Counted from the stretch's first letter, positions 43,318-56,901 are shown. The stretch: DNA of 57,251 bases from Sandaracinaceae bacterium (GCA_040218145.1 JAVJQK010000091.1:1-57251), one strand, 5' to 3'. Made by a program: numbers and translations. Notes: a model not told the origin generated them from the sequence alone.

Positions 43318-44502
43318 GTGAGCGACTCCCGTCGGCGACGCCCCTCCGCGCGACGCGGCAAGAAGCCGCCCGCGGATTCGTCCGCCGACGAGACGGCGAA
43401 GCCGGAGCCCGCCCCGAAGAAGCCCAAGCGCTCGGGGTCCGGCGGCGAGCGCCCCTCCGCGAGGCGCAAGCGGGCCGTGAGCCCGGCGACGGTCCCGCCC
43501 CCCGCTGCGCCGCAGCCCGTGAAGCGTCCGAGCGCGACGCGCCGACCCGCCGCCAGCCGTGACCCGCACGCGCAGGCTCGCGAGGGCGCCGTGCTCGTGA
43601 CGGGGATCTGCGGTCGGCTCGGCAAGCTCCTCGCGCGCAGGCTCCACCGCAACGATCGGGTGGTGGGCATCGATCGGCGCGAGTTCCGCGGGCGTCCGAA
43701 GGACATCGTGCATCACCAGATCGATCTCCGGCGCAAGAAGACGCGCGACGTCTTCCGCGCCGGCGACATCCGCGCGGTGGTGCACCTCGGGATCATGCAC
43801 GACCTCCGCGCGAGCGCGAAGGTGCACCACGCATGGAACGTGGTCGCGTTCCAGAAGCTCCTCGACGCGCTCATCCAGTACGACATCCCGAAGCTGGTGG
43901 TGCTCTCGAGCGCGAACGTCTACGGGCCCAGCCCCGACAACCCGCAGTTCCTCACCGAGGAGGCGCCGCTGCTCGGGGCGCAGCACTTCAGCGCGATCCG
44001 CGATCTCGTCGAGGTGGACATGCTCGCCCAGAGCTTCTTCTGGCGGCATCCCGACACCGAGACGGTGGTGCTCCGGCCGTGCCACATCCTCGGCGGCGTG
44101 CACAACGCGCCCAGCAATTACCTGCGCCTCGAGCGCCCGGTCTCCCTGATGGGCTTCGACCCGATGGTGCAGGTGATGCACGAGCGCGACGTGGTCTCGG
44201 CCATCCAGCTGGCGCTCGCGCCCGGGGTGCGCGGGATCTTCAACCTGAAGGGCCCCGGCGAGGTCCCCATGAGCCGGGTGTTCAAGATCCTCGGGCGGCG
44301 CCCGCGCGCGGTCCCCGCGAGCATGGCGCAGCTCGTGCTCGACCGCATGTGGCGCTACCGGATGACCTCGTTCCCGACGCCGGAGCTCGATCACATCCGC
44401 TACGTCTGCATGGTGGACGACACGCGGGCGCGCGAGGTGCTGGGGTTCGAGCCGAGGTTCGGTCTCGAGGAGACCGTGCGGGCCGTCGAGCTCGACGCCT
44501 GA
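43318..44502 (+). CDS. Atypical NAD-dependent epimerase/SDR with basic N-terminal tail
   Basis: A 394-residue protein, GTG start. The first 80 residues are disordered and rich in Lys, Arg, Pro and Ala (KKPKRSG, RRKRAV), which could contact nucleic acid or membrane. The Rossmann domain begins GAVLVTGICGRLGKLLARR with the usual glycines and an acidic VVGID. SSANVYGP and the C-terminal substrate region (RPCHILGG, VMHERDVVSAIQLAL) fit extended SDRs. Where the catalytic YxxxK should be, the sequence reads HFSAIRDLVE, so the Tyr and Lys are replaced by Phe and Arg. It may bind NAD without normal catalysis. The Ser/Thr kinase gene follows 53 nt later. Confidence 0.8.
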   Translation: MSDSRRRRPSARRGKKPPADSSADETAKPEPAPKKPKRSGSGGERPSARRKRAVSPATVPPPAAPQPVKRPSATRRPAASRDPHAQAREGAVLVTGICGRLGKLLARRLHRNDRVVGIDRREFRGRPKDIVHHQIDLRRKKTRDVFRAGDIRAVVHLGIMHDLRASAKVHHAWNVVAFQKLLDALIQYDIPKLVVLSSANVYGPSPDNPQFLTEEAPLLGAQHFSAIRDLVEVDMLAQSFFWRHPDTETVVLRPCHILGGVHNAPSNYLRLERPVSLMGFDPMVQVMHERDVVSAIQLALAPGVRGIFNLKGPGEVPMSRVFKILGRRPRAVPASMAQLVLDRMWRYRMTSFPTPELDHIRYVCMVDDTRAREVLGFEPRFGLEETVRAVELDA

Positions 44503-44517
44503 TCTCCGCCCGCGGAC

Positions 44518-44546
44518 TTCCCACGCCCCCGTGCGCGGCTCATGAT
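44518..44546 (+). promoter_or_regulatory. Putative promoter of the Ser/Thr kinase gene
   Basis: TTCCCA (44518-44523), a 17-nt spacer and CATGAT (44541-44546) end 9 nt before the GTG chosen as start at 44556. Confidence 0.38.
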
Positions 44547-44555
44547 GAGCGGGTC

Positions 44556-45548
44556 GTGGGGGAGCCGACCGGGGAACAGGCGCTGGGGCCGAGCGCGGGG
44601 CCGAGGCCGCGGGAGGAGCGCGAGACGCTCTCGTCCGACCCGACCTCGATGCCGCCGTCGGCCCGCGCCGAGATGGGCGGCGATCCGCTCGTGGGGCAGC
44701 TGGTCGACGCCCGGTATCACGTCGGCCCCGTGCTCGCCGACGGCGGCATGGGCACGGTCTACGAGGCGCTCGACGTCCACGCGGACGCGCGCGTGGCGCT
44801 CAAGACCCTGCAGCCTCGGTTCAGCGAGCGTCCGCGGGTCGTCCAGCGCTTCGAGCGGGAGGCGCAGGCGCTCGAGGCGGCCCGGAGCCCACACGTCGTC
44901 GACGTCATCGCTCACGGGCGCCTCGCGGACGCGCGCCCCTACTACGTGATGGAGCGGCTCGACGGGGAGCCGCTGTCGGACGTCATCGAGCGGACCGCGG
45001 CGCCGCTCGAGCCGCGCCGGGTGGTCCGGCTCGGCGTGCAGATCGCGCGAGGGCTCACCCACGCTCACGACCTCGGCATCGTGCACCGCGACCTGAAGCC
45101 GGAGAACATCTTCCTGTGCGACGCGGTCGCCGACGCGCCCCACGTGAAGCTCCTCGACTTCGGCCTCGCCAAGGCGGTGGACGGGTCGACGGACGTGGCC
45201 AAGGCGGGAGAGCTGCTGGGCACGCCGAGCTACATGGCCCCCGAGCAGATCCGCGGCGACCGGGTCGACGGCCGCACGGACATCTACGCGTTCGGCGTGA
45301 TGCTCTACGAGATGCTGACGGGGAGGGTGCCGTTCGAGGGCGACGCCGCGGTGGACGTGATGGTGGCGCACGTGGAGCAGATCCCGACGCTCCCCTCCCA
45401 GCTCGACCCGCCGATCCAGCTCCCCGTGATGCTCGAGTGGATCGCGATGTGCTGCCTCTACAAGCAGCCGGAGCGCCGCTTCCAGAGCACCCACGAGCTC
45501 CTCGACGAGCTTTCCAACGCGGCGCGGCTCTATCGCGTCCAGGTCTGA
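44556..45548 (+). CDS. Soluble Ser/Thr protein kinase
   Basis: A 330-residue Hanks-type kinase with no membrane helix or sensor domain. GTG 44556 is favoured by promoter spacing; ATG 44649 would remove a 31-residue acidic leader. Catalytic elements are all present: Gly-rich loop LADGGMGTVYEA, lysine in RVALKTLQ, HRDLKPENIF, the metal-binding DFG in LLDFGLAKA, and GTPSYMAPEQ and GRTDIYAFGVML. The C-lobe ends CCLYKQPERRFQSTHELLDEL. Short soluble kinases of this kind are common in myxobacteria and act in phosphorylation cascades. Its targets are unknown; the lipoprotein gene 20 nt downstream may be co-transcribed. Confidence 0.9.
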   Translation: MGEPTGEQALGPSAGPRPREERETLSSDPTSMPPSARAEMGGDPLVGQLVDARYHVGPVLADGGMGTVYEALDVHADARVALKTLQPRFSERPRVVQRFEREAQALEAARSPHVVDVIAHGRLADARPYYVMERLDGEPLSDVIERTAAPLEPRRVVRLGVQIARGLTHAHDLGIVHRDLKPENIFLCDAVADAPHVKLLDFGLAKAVDGSTDVAKAGELLGTPSYMAPEQIRGDRVDGRTDIYAFGVMLYEMLTGRVPFEGDAAVDVMVAHVEQIPTLPSQLDPPIQLPVMLEWIAMCCLYKQPERRFQSTHELLDELSNAARLYRVQV

Positions 45549-45568
45549 GAGCTGTCACCCTGAAGGGC

Positions 45569-46630
45569 ATGCGCTGGCTCGCCATCGCCCTGTTGTTCGT
45601 GGCCTGCGACGGATCCCCCGCGCCGGGCGAAGGCGGCGTCAGCCCGGGGCGCGACGCGGGCCCGCCCGGCGTCCCCGTGCCTCGCTCGGGGCTGCCCGTG
45701 GGCGCCGACGACGCGCTGCGGCTCGGCCCGGGCGCCGACCTCGACGTGGCGAGCGCGCTGACCCAGGACGCGACCGGCCGCGTCACCCTGATCTTCGAGA
45801 GCTTCGACGAGGCGTTCACCCGCGGCGAGCTCTGGTCGACCGACTCCGCGGACGGGTCGGCCTTTCGCGTGGCGCGCCCGATCGGCTTCACCGAGCACCC
45901 CTTCGAGGCGTCGCCGTCCTTCGTCGGCGGCTCGCTCTACTTCGCGGGGGCCGACGATCTCTCGAGCCCGCCGACCCTCTACCGTGGCCAGGTCGGCGCC
46001 CCCTCCGCGCTGCCATCCGTGGAAGGCCTCGAGTCCCTGCTCTCCTGGCCGAAGCTCTACGAGGCGGGCGAGCGGGTCGCGCTCGCGTTCCGCGACGGCG
46101 CGAGCCTGCCCCGCGTCGCGCTCGGCGCGGACCCCGCGAGCCTCGGCCCGCCGCGCGCGATCGGCGAGCAGCCCGCGGCGATGGTGACCCTCGGCGTCTT
46201 CGGATCCGGCGCGCTCGCGGCGACCTACCAGCACCCCGTCGGCGGCGAGCCGATGGTCTCCTTCGTGGTGCGCTCCGAGGACGGCGAGAGCTGGAGCGCG
46301 CCAGCCCGCGTCACCGAGGCGAGCCCCAACGTGCACGACACGACGCTCGTCGGCCGCGAGGACGGGGCGCTCGATCTCTACTACGCCTACCCGGCGAGCG
46401 CATCGGGGTTTGCTCTGTTCAGGCGTCGCCTCGCCGAGGACGGCGCGCTCGGCGCCGAGGAGCGCGTGACGGCGGACGCGCTCGGCGAGACGACGAAGCC
46501 GGAGGGCCTGCGCCTCGCGAGCGGGGACGTGCTGATCGCGACGGCGGTGATCACCGCGCGCGGATCCGGCGGCGAGCCGACCCGTCAGGAGATGACGCTG
46601 ATCCGGCTCTCGTCGGAGGCGCCCGAGTGA
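45569..46630 (+). CDS. Lipoprotein with sialidase-like beta-propeller features
   Basis: A 353-residue lipoprotein starting MRWLAIALLFVACDG (lipobox FVAC). Weakly repeated segments such as GRVTLIFESFDEAFTRGELWSTDSADGSAF, GSLYFAGADDL and MVSFVVRSEDGESWSAPARV have the S/T-x-D-G-x-x-W form of BNR or Asp-box beta-propellers. I see no catalytic residues of a sialidase, so it is a structural or ligand-binding propeller at best. It starts 20 nt after the kinase gene. Confidence 0.72.
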   Translation: MRWLAIALLFVACDGSPAPGEGGVSPGRDAGPPGVPVPRSGLPVGADDALRLGPGADLDVASALTQDATGRVTLIFESFDEAFTRGELWSTDSADGSAFRVARPIGFTEHPFEASPSFVGGSLYFAGADDLSSPPTLYRGQVGAPSALPSVEGLESLLSWPKLYEAGERVALAFRDGASLPRVALGADPASLGPPRAIGEQPAAMVTLGVFGSGALAATYQHPVGGEPMVSFVVRSEDGESWSAPARVTEASPNVHDTTLVGREDGALDLYYAYPASASGFALFRRRLAEDGALGAEERVTADALGETTKPEGLRLASGDVLIATAVITARGSGGEPTRQEMTLIRLSSEAPE

Positions 46631-46634
46631 TCGG

Positions 46635-52046
<5,412 letters not shown>

Positions 52047-52111
52047 CGCAGTGAGGTTACATCGCGCCGCGCCGCCTTCAATGGGGATCCGCCCGACCCC
52101 CGACGTAGTGA

Positions 52112-52139
52112 CGCCCCCCTCGGAGATCCGAGGGGGGCG
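52112..52139 (-). terminator. Perfect 13-bp stem-loop after the Cys-rich lipoprotein gene
   Basis: CGCCCCCCTCGGA (52112-52124) and its exact complement (52127-52139) flank two bases. It lies between the stop at 52186 and the start of the giant gene at 52046, both minus strand. It would end the first transcript, though no T-tract follows. Confidence 0.6.
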
Positions 52140-52185
52140 CCTGTCGAGCGTGGTTGGTGTTTGGAGGAGTCAGTCCAAGATCGTC

Positions 52186-53250
52186 TCAGCGGCGGTTGCG
52201 ACAGACGGCGTCGAGGCAGTCCTCGGCCGCACCGCAGTCGTCCGCGACCCGGCACTCGGGCATCAGCTCGTTGGTCGCGTTGCAGAGGTACTCACCGCTG
52301 CCGGTGTCCTCGCGGCACTCCGGCACCTGGGAGTCGAAGCGGCGGCACTCTTCGTTGGTCATCGTCGGGCAGGGCGTCCGGCAGACGCCGTCCCGGCAGA
52401 CGCGGCCCGAGCGGCAGTCCGAGTCCATCGTGCAGAAGGGCTCCGGCTCCCAGTCGGGGCGGCAGAACCGGTCGGCCGCGCAGTACTCGTCCATCCCGCA
52501 GACCGACGCCGTGGCGCAGTCGTCGAGGCAGCGGCCACCGACGCAGTGCTCACCCACACCGCACTGGGTGGAGCGGGTGCACTCGGTCGGGTTGGCGCGG
52601 CAGAAGCCGCCCTGGCAGCTCTGTCCGTCGCCGCAGTCGGTGTCCGCGGTGCAGACCCCCGTGCAGTGGTTGTTCAGGCAGACCGTGCCCGGCGCGCACT
52701 CGCGGTCGAACTGGCACGTGTCGTCCCGGTTCGTGCAGGCGCCCTCGATGCAGACCTGGTCTGCGCTGCAGTCCGCCTCGGTGCGGCAGGCGCCGTCGTC
52801 GCGGGGGACGCAGGTGTCGCGGAAGTCGCACCAGAAGCCGGTGTCGCAGTCGCCGTCGGCGGCGCAGGTCCCCGACGGGGCGCACTCACCGGCCATGCAG
52901 TAGTCGCCGGCCGCGCAGTCGCCGTGGGTGCGGCAGGAGCGGTCGGGCGGGGTGACGCAGAGGCCTCCTTCGCACAGCATGCCCGCGAGGCATTCGCTGG
53001 CGTCGGCGCAGCGCTCGCCGGACTGGCAGCTGCCGCCCTCACAGATCTCGCCCGGATCGCAGTCGGCGTCCTCGGCGCACGTGGGGCCAGGGGGAAGACA
53101 ACGGCCGCGGACGCACGACTCGGACGACGGACAGTCCCCGTCGTCGTCGCACATGAGCGGCGGGTCGTCGCCTCCGGTGTAGATGGGACAGCCGTAGAGA
53201 AGGGCTGACATCGGGATCGCGACTGCGAGGGCGCGCAGAATGTTCTTCAT
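52186..53250 (-). CDS. Cys-rich lipoprotein with repeated disulphide knots
   Basis: A 354-residue lipoprotein, start MKNILRALAV with lipobox LYGC; an ATG six codons upstream is possible. The mature protein consists almost entirely of some 14 Cys-rich units of about 20-25 residues of form C--D-DC--GE-C-GG-C, for instance CAEDADCDPGEICEGGSC. Each probably forms a small disulphide knot like the Dickkopf/EGF-like segments in other myxobacterial surface proteins. No enzymatic domain is visible. It precedes the giant Cys-rich gene and is separated from it by a strong hairpin. Confidence 0.82.
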   Translation of the reverse strand: MKNILRALAVAIPMSALLYGCPIYTGGDDPPLMCDDDGDCPSSESCVRGRCLPPGPTCAEDADCDPGEICEGGSCQSGERCADASECLAGMLCEGGLCVTPPDRSCRTHGDCAAGDYCMAGECAPSGTCAADGDCDTGFWCDFRDTCVPRDDGACRTEADCSADQVCIEGACTNRDDTCQFDRECAPGTVCLNNHCTGVCTADTDCGDGQSCQGGFCRANPTECTRSTQCGVGEHCVGGRCLDDCATASVCGMDEYCAADRFCRPDWEPEPFCTMDSDCRSGRVCRDGVCRTPCPTMTNEECRRFDSQVPECREDTGSGEYLCNATNELMPECRVADDCGAAEDCLDAVCRNRR

Positions 53251-53357
53251 CGGGCTCGACTCCTCCATGCGGATGGCCGCACCAAGACTACTGCCAGGAC
53301 CATGCCAGGGGACGCTAGGCGGGTACGGAGAGGGATCACGTTCGAGATCGCCCCGAT

Positions 53358-53373
53358 TGTAAACGCGTGTTCA
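53358..53373 (-). promoter_or_regulatory. Imperfect palindrome upstream of the Cys-rich lipoprotein gene
   Basis: TGTAAACGCGTGTTCA is an imperfect 16-bp palindrome centred on CGCG. On the minus strand it contains TTTACA, followed 17 nt later by CGTGAT, a weak promoter-like pair. It may be an operator. Confidence 0.3.
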
Positions 53374-53416
53374 CGCCGCGACCGGGACGGAGCGAGGACG
53401 CGCTTTCACGCGTCGA

Positions 53417-54298
53417 TCACCGGGCCGCCACCGCCGCGGCCTCTTCGCGGCCCACGAAGTGGGGCAGAGGATCCCGCGGTCGTCCGTCGCGCCGCCACTC
53501 GAAGTGGAGGTGGTCGCCGTGCGCGAGCCCCGTGTGGCCGACCTCGCCGATGACCTGTCCGCGCCGCACGCGCTGGCCGGCGAAGACGTGGGTCGCCTGG
53601 CAGTGGGCGTAGAGCGACACGCTGCCGTCGGGGTGGAGGAGCACGACCGAGTTCCCGTAGCCGCGCATGCCGTTGTAGCTGTAGAGCACGAGCCCGTCGT
53701 TGACCGCGCGGATGGCGCTGCCCGCCTCGGCCCCGATGTCGACGCCGCGATGCAGCCGCCGACGACGCCCGCGTCGGAGCCGTCCACGGCGCCCTCGGCG
53801 GAGCTCGCGGTGGCGTCCGAAGCCTCGCCAGAGCCGACCGTCGGGCACGGGCCAGAGCAGCCCGGGGCCCATCTCGCCCTCCACCGCCTCGGCCCATTCG
53901 TCCTCGGGCGGCCCGTTCAGCGCCAGCCGGCCGACGCGGCGCTCGTCGTCGAGCCCGAGCCGGAGGGCGCGCGCGGCGGCGGGGCCGAAGGCCTCGGGGA
54001 CGCGCCTCGGCCCGTCACACACCACGCGGCCGTGGTAGCGCTGGCACTGCCGCCCGCGGCTCTCGCGCCACCGCGTCGGGAGCGGCGTCTCGATGGTGCG
54101 GTCCTCGGGCTCCGCCGCGACCAGCTCCTCCACGTCGCCGCCGGCGGAGGCGTCGCACTCGGAGGCGCTCGCTTCGGTCTCCGGATCCTCTCGCGTCACC
54201 TCGGCCTGGTCGGCCCCCGCGGGAGGGGAGTCGATCGCCAGGGTGGCGGACGCCACACAGAGCGCGAGGAGCGCGCGGAGCGGGAGAGAGCGGGGCAC
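53417..54298 (-). CDS. M23 peptidase (LytM domain)
   Basis: A 293-residue secreted protein with a GTG start (MPRSLPLRALLALCVASATLA), cleaved near AGADQ. The central region (about 40-160) is acidic then Arg-rich. The LytM domain (about 175-285) has intact zinc ligands: H and D in LHRGVDIGAEAG, and the HxH of DHLHFEW, with YAHCQATH. It should cleave peptidoglycan cross-bridges. Its closest relative in the window is the first LytM domain of the protein at 40005. Confidence 0.88.
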   Translation of the reverse strand: MPRSLPLRALLALCVASATLAIDSPPAGADQAEVTREDPETEASASECDASAGGDVEELVAAEPEDRTIETPLPTRWRESRGRQCQRYHGRVVCDGPRRVPEAFGPAAARALRLGLDDERRVGRLALNGPPEDEWAEAVEGEMGPGLLWPVPDGRLWRGFGRHRELRRGRRGRLRRGRRRRLHRGVDIGAEAGSAIRAVNDGLVLYSYNGMRGYGNSVVLLHPDGSVSLYAHCQATHVFAGQRVRRGQVIGEVGHTGLAHGDHLHFEWRRDGRPRDPLPHFVGREEAAAVAAR

Positions 54299-54344
54299 GA
54301 GCAGCCAACGAGGCTGCCACGACGCTGGACGCGTGACCAGTCGG

Positions 54345-54854
54345 TCAGCGGATCTCGGTCTTCGCGAGCGCGCCGCTCTGGCGCAGCGCCTCGTAGAGCA
54401 CGACCGTCACCGCGTTGGACAGGTTGAGCGAGCGGACCCCGCCCGCGGTCGGGATGCCCCACACCCGCGGCTCGCGCTCGAGCAGGCTCGGCGGCAGGCC
54501 CACCGACTCCTTGCCGAACACCAGCGCGTCCCCGGGGCGGAAGTCGGCCTCGAGGTAGCTCCGCTCCGCGTTCGCGCTGAAGAGGTGCAGCCGTGCGTCC
54601 GGGTGGTCGGCGCGAAACGCGGGGAGGTCCGCGTGTCGGTGCAGATCGAGGAGCGGCCAGTAGTCCAGCCCCGCGCGCCGCACCGCGTGCTCCGAGATGT
54701 CGAAGCCCAGCTCGCCCACCAGATGCAGCGCGCTGCCCGTCCCGACGCAGGTCCGCGCCACCGCGCCCGTGTTCGGGGGGATCTCCGGCTCGACGAGGAC
54801 CACCCGGAAGGGCACCTCGAGCGGCGGGAACCTGAGCTTGGGTCCTTCCGGCAC
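54345..54854 (-). CDS. trmL: tRNA (cytidine(34)-2'-O)-methyltransferase TrmL
   Basis: A 169-residue SPOUT methyltransferase that 2'-O-methylates the wobble base of leucine tRNAs. The three motifs are all present: VEPEIPPNTGAVART (N-terminal), VFGKESVGLP and RSLNLSNAV (knot). RRAGLDYWPL is a TrmL signature. GTG at 54854 gives an N-terminal extension of about 14 residues over E. coli TrmL; a CATGGT -10-like box 6 nt upstream supports it, while an internal GTG (VPFRVVLVEPE) is possible. It is divergent from the outer-membrane protein gene. Confidence 0.9.
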   Translation of the reverse strand: MPEGPKLRFPPLEVPFRVVLVEPEIPPNTGAVARTCVGTGSALHLVGELGFDISEHAVRRAGLDYWPLLDLHRHADLPAFRADHPDARLHLFSANAERSYLEADFRPGDALVFGKESVGLPPSLLEREPRVWGIPTAGGVRSLNLSNAVTVVLYEALRQSGALAKTEIR

Positions 54855-54860
54855 GGCGGG

Positions 54861-54889
54861 ACCATGCCGCGCGCGTTCGTCCTCGCCAA
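54861..54889 (-). promoter_or_regulatory. Putative promoter of trmL
   Basis: On the minus strand, TTGGCG (54889-54884), a 17-nt spacer and CATGGT (54866-54861) end 6 nt before the GTG. The arrangement CATGGTCCCGCC-GTG resembles TATGGTCCCGGC-ATG at the creatininase gene. Confidence 0.45.
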
Positions 54890-54901
54890 GCCGCCGACTC
54901 C

Positions 54902-54931
54902 TTGACGGAAATCAGCGCCGAGCGGTAGCGT
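54902..54931 (+). promoter_or_regulatory. Putative promoter of the outer-membrane protein gene
   Basis: TTGACG (54902-54907), an 18-nt spacer and TAGCGT (54926-54931) lie 20 nt before TTG 54952. Confidence 0.4.
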
Positions 54932-54951
54932 CGGGGTCGGAGACGCTTGCC

Positions 54952-56016
54952 TTGAACCGCCTACCGCCGAGCGCGCTCGTTTTCGCGGCCGCACTGTCGA
55001 CCGCCACGCTGACGATGATCCCGGCGACGGCCGCGGCGCAGGACATGAACATCGCCGCCTCGCGCCTGCGCGCCTCCGGCGTCGACACGGGCTCCGGCTG
55101 CACCACCCAGACGGACCCGATGGACGGGCGCTTCGCCATGGATCGCGCGGCGTGGTGTCGGGTCATGACGCAATTCGCGGGCTCGATGATCCCGCCGATG
55201 CTCACCCCCGCCGGCACCCGCGGCGTGCGCGGCATCTACGTCGGCTTCGAGAGCTGGCTGACCGGCATCGACAACGACGACGGCAACGCGGTGGGCGACG
55301 CCTGGTTCCGCGCCGTCGAGGGCGACGGAATGGGCTCCACCGACCGCAGCCGCTTCGCCGACTCCGTGCTCGCGTGGGGCCGGATGAACGTGCGAAAGGG
55401 GCTCCCCTTCGGGTTCGAGCTGGGCACGAACGTCGGCTACCTCGCCAACACCAGCTACTGGACGCTCGGCCTCGAGATCCGCTGGGCCCTCTGGGAGGGC
55501 TTCCGGGAAGAGGTGGGCTGGATCCCGGACCTCGCGGTGCGCGGCTCGGTGCAGACCTTGATGGGCGACGGCGAGTTCAACGTCACCGTGCCGAGCATCG
55601 ACCTCGTGCTGAGCGAGCCCTTCGTGGTCGGCAACTCGGTCGAGATCACCCCCTCGCTCTACGGCCAGGTGGCGTTCGTGTTCGTCGACAGCGAGCTGGT
55701 CGACATCACGCCCGAGACCGACACGTTCACCGACTGCATGCCGAACCCGGCGACCCCGCCGCGCGACGACCCGAGCTTCGGTGTGCCGCCCTATTGCACC
55801 GCGGGCGGCGCGCAGCTGAACGACAACGTCGTCTTCCCGTCGCTCCGCTCCACTCGGGTGCGCGTCGGCGGCGGCCTCCAGATCCGCTACGAGTGGTTCA
55901 CCCTGCTCGGCTCGTTCATGTTCGACGCGGCCAAGCCCGGCGACCTCGACGGCGACCTGCCGAGCGACCTCCCGCGCCAGTGGTCGGTGGCCTTCGGCGC
56001 CGGCCTCACGCTCTGA
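54952..56016 (+). CDS. Probable outer-membrane beta-barrel protein
   Basis: A 354-residue secreted protein, TTG start (MNRLPPSALVFAAALSTATLTMIPATAAAQ), cleaved near AAAQD. The mature chain alternates polar and hydrophobic residues in amphipathic strands (GIYVGFESWLTGID, GFELGTNVGYLANTSYWTLGLEIRWALW, DLAVRGSVQTLMG, EITPSLYGQVAFVF, VRVGGGLQIRYEWFTLLGSFMFD) and ends VAFGAGLTL, typical of outer-membrane barrels. Two loops carry paired Cys (GCTTQTD, DRAAWCR; FTDCMPN, PPYCTAG). No family is recognised. No Shine-Dalgarno sequence stands out. The repeat tract begins about 110 nt after the stop. Confidence 0.78.
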   Translation: MNRLPPSALVFAAALSTATLTMIPATAAAQDMNIAASRLRASGVDTGSGCTTQTDPMDGRFAMDRAAWCRVMTQFAGSMIPPMLTPAGTRGVRGIYVGFESWLTGIDNDDGNAVGDAWFRAVEGDGMGSTDRSRFADSVLAWGRMNVRKGLPFGFELGTNVGYLANTSYWTLGLEIRWALWEGFREEVGWIPDLAVRGSVQTLMGDGEFNVTVPSIDLVLSEPFVVGNSVEITPSLYGQVAFVFVDSELVDITPETDTFTDCMPNPATPPRDDPSFGVPPYCTAGGAQLNDNVVFPSLRSTRVRVGGGLQIRYEWFTLLGSFMFDAAKPGDLDGDLPSDLPRQWSVAFGAGLTL

Positions 56017-56126
56017 GGGGCACCGCCGAGCGCGCCTCGTAGACGCGGCGCATGTGTTGCCGCGCGGGGCCGCGACCGCAGCGCGCGCTCGCGCGACCGC
56101 CAGGCGACCGAGCCCGCCCCCGCGTT

Positions 56127-56650
56127 CAAGTCCGCCTCCGCGTCCGCTTCGGCGACCGAGTCCGCCTCCTCGACCGAGTCCGCCTCGGCGACCGAGTCCG
56201 CCTCGGCGACCGAGTCCGCCTCGGCGACCGAGTCCGCCTCCGCCTCCGAGTCCGCCTCCGAGTCCGCCTCCGAGTCCGCCTCCGAGTCCGCACCCGAGTC
56301 CGCCTCCGAGTCCGCCTCCGAGTCCGCACCCGTTGCCGAGCCCGTTCCTGCGCCCGCTCCCGAGTCCGCTCCCGGGTCCGCTCCCGCCTCCGAGTCCGCC
56401 TCGGAGTCCGCCTCCGAGTCCGCCTCGGAGTCCGCCTCCGCCTCCGCGACCGAGTCCGCCTCGGAGTCCGCCTCCGCGACCGAGTCCGCCTCCGAGTCCG
56501 CCTCCGCCTCCGCGACCGAGTCCGCCTCCGAGTCCGCTGCCGAGTTCGCTCCCGCTCCCGAATCCGCTCCCGCCTCCGCTCCCAAACCGCTGCCGAGTCC
56601 GCTGCCGAGTCCGCTGCCGAGTCCGCTTCAGATCCGAGTTCGAGCCGAGT
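56127..56650. repeat. Hexanucleotide/12-bp repeat tract
   Basis: About 87 units of the form GCCTCC, GAGTCC, GCGACC, GCCTCG, GAGTCC and variants, often paired as a 12-mer GAGTCCGCCTCC. On the minus strand this reads as Glu-Ala-Asp-Ser repeats, on the plus strand as Arg-Val-Arg-Leu or Pro-Pro-Arg-Pro repeats. Unit size and base pattern resemble the tract inside the metallophosphoesterase gene. Expression is unproven. Confidence 0.9.
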
Positions 56651-56760
56651 CGTCTGTCGTCTGCCAACGCGGCTCGTTGGGCGATATGGATCACCGCAAG
56701 GTGAATGGCACTTCGTCCTCCGCCATCGACGGTGCCGGACGCGTGCGGGCGAGTAAAGGA

Positions 56761-56860
56761 GGCCTACGGCCCCAGCCTTACGGCTGGCTTCGGGCCCTAC
56801 GGGCCCTCGTCCTTGACTAGCCCACCCGCGCCCTGCGGCGGGCGGGGTGAGGACGAAGGG
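56761..56860. repeat. Array of four stem-loops
   Basis: Hairpins GGCC-TAC-GGCC (56761-56771), CAGCC-TTAC-GGCTG (56773-56786) and GGGCCC-TAC-GGGCCC (56792-56806) share the core CCTACGG or CCTTACGG. A fourth stem pairs 56804-56813 with 56850-56860 around a GC-rich inner stem. The array could be a structured RNA, a terminator cluster or a REP-like element. Confidence 0.65.
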
Positions 56861-56901
56861 TGTCAGGTCGACATCTGGGTCGCCTCAGAGCGGATGAGCC
56901 C

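Larger units (their letters stand above)
56017..56901. other. Non-coding region with hexanucleotide tract and hairpins
   Basis: Between the outer-membrane protein gene and the four-helix-bundle gene I see no convincing gene. Contents: a spacer to about 56120, the repeat tract 56127-56650, and a hairpin array from 56761 to 56860. Long open frames across the repeat tract exist in four frames but reflect the absence of stops in the repeats. Confidence 0.6.

Noticed and set aside
55887-56585. Minus-strand Glu-Ala-Asp-Ser repeat protein
   Set aside because: It runs antisense into the outer-membrane protein gene and lacks a ribosome-binding site; kept only as a repeat tract.
56052-56756. Arg-Val-Arg-Leu and Pro-Arg repeat proteins in the plus frames
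   Set aside because: Stops are simply absent from the hexamer repeat; no start signal or conserved sequence supports a gene.
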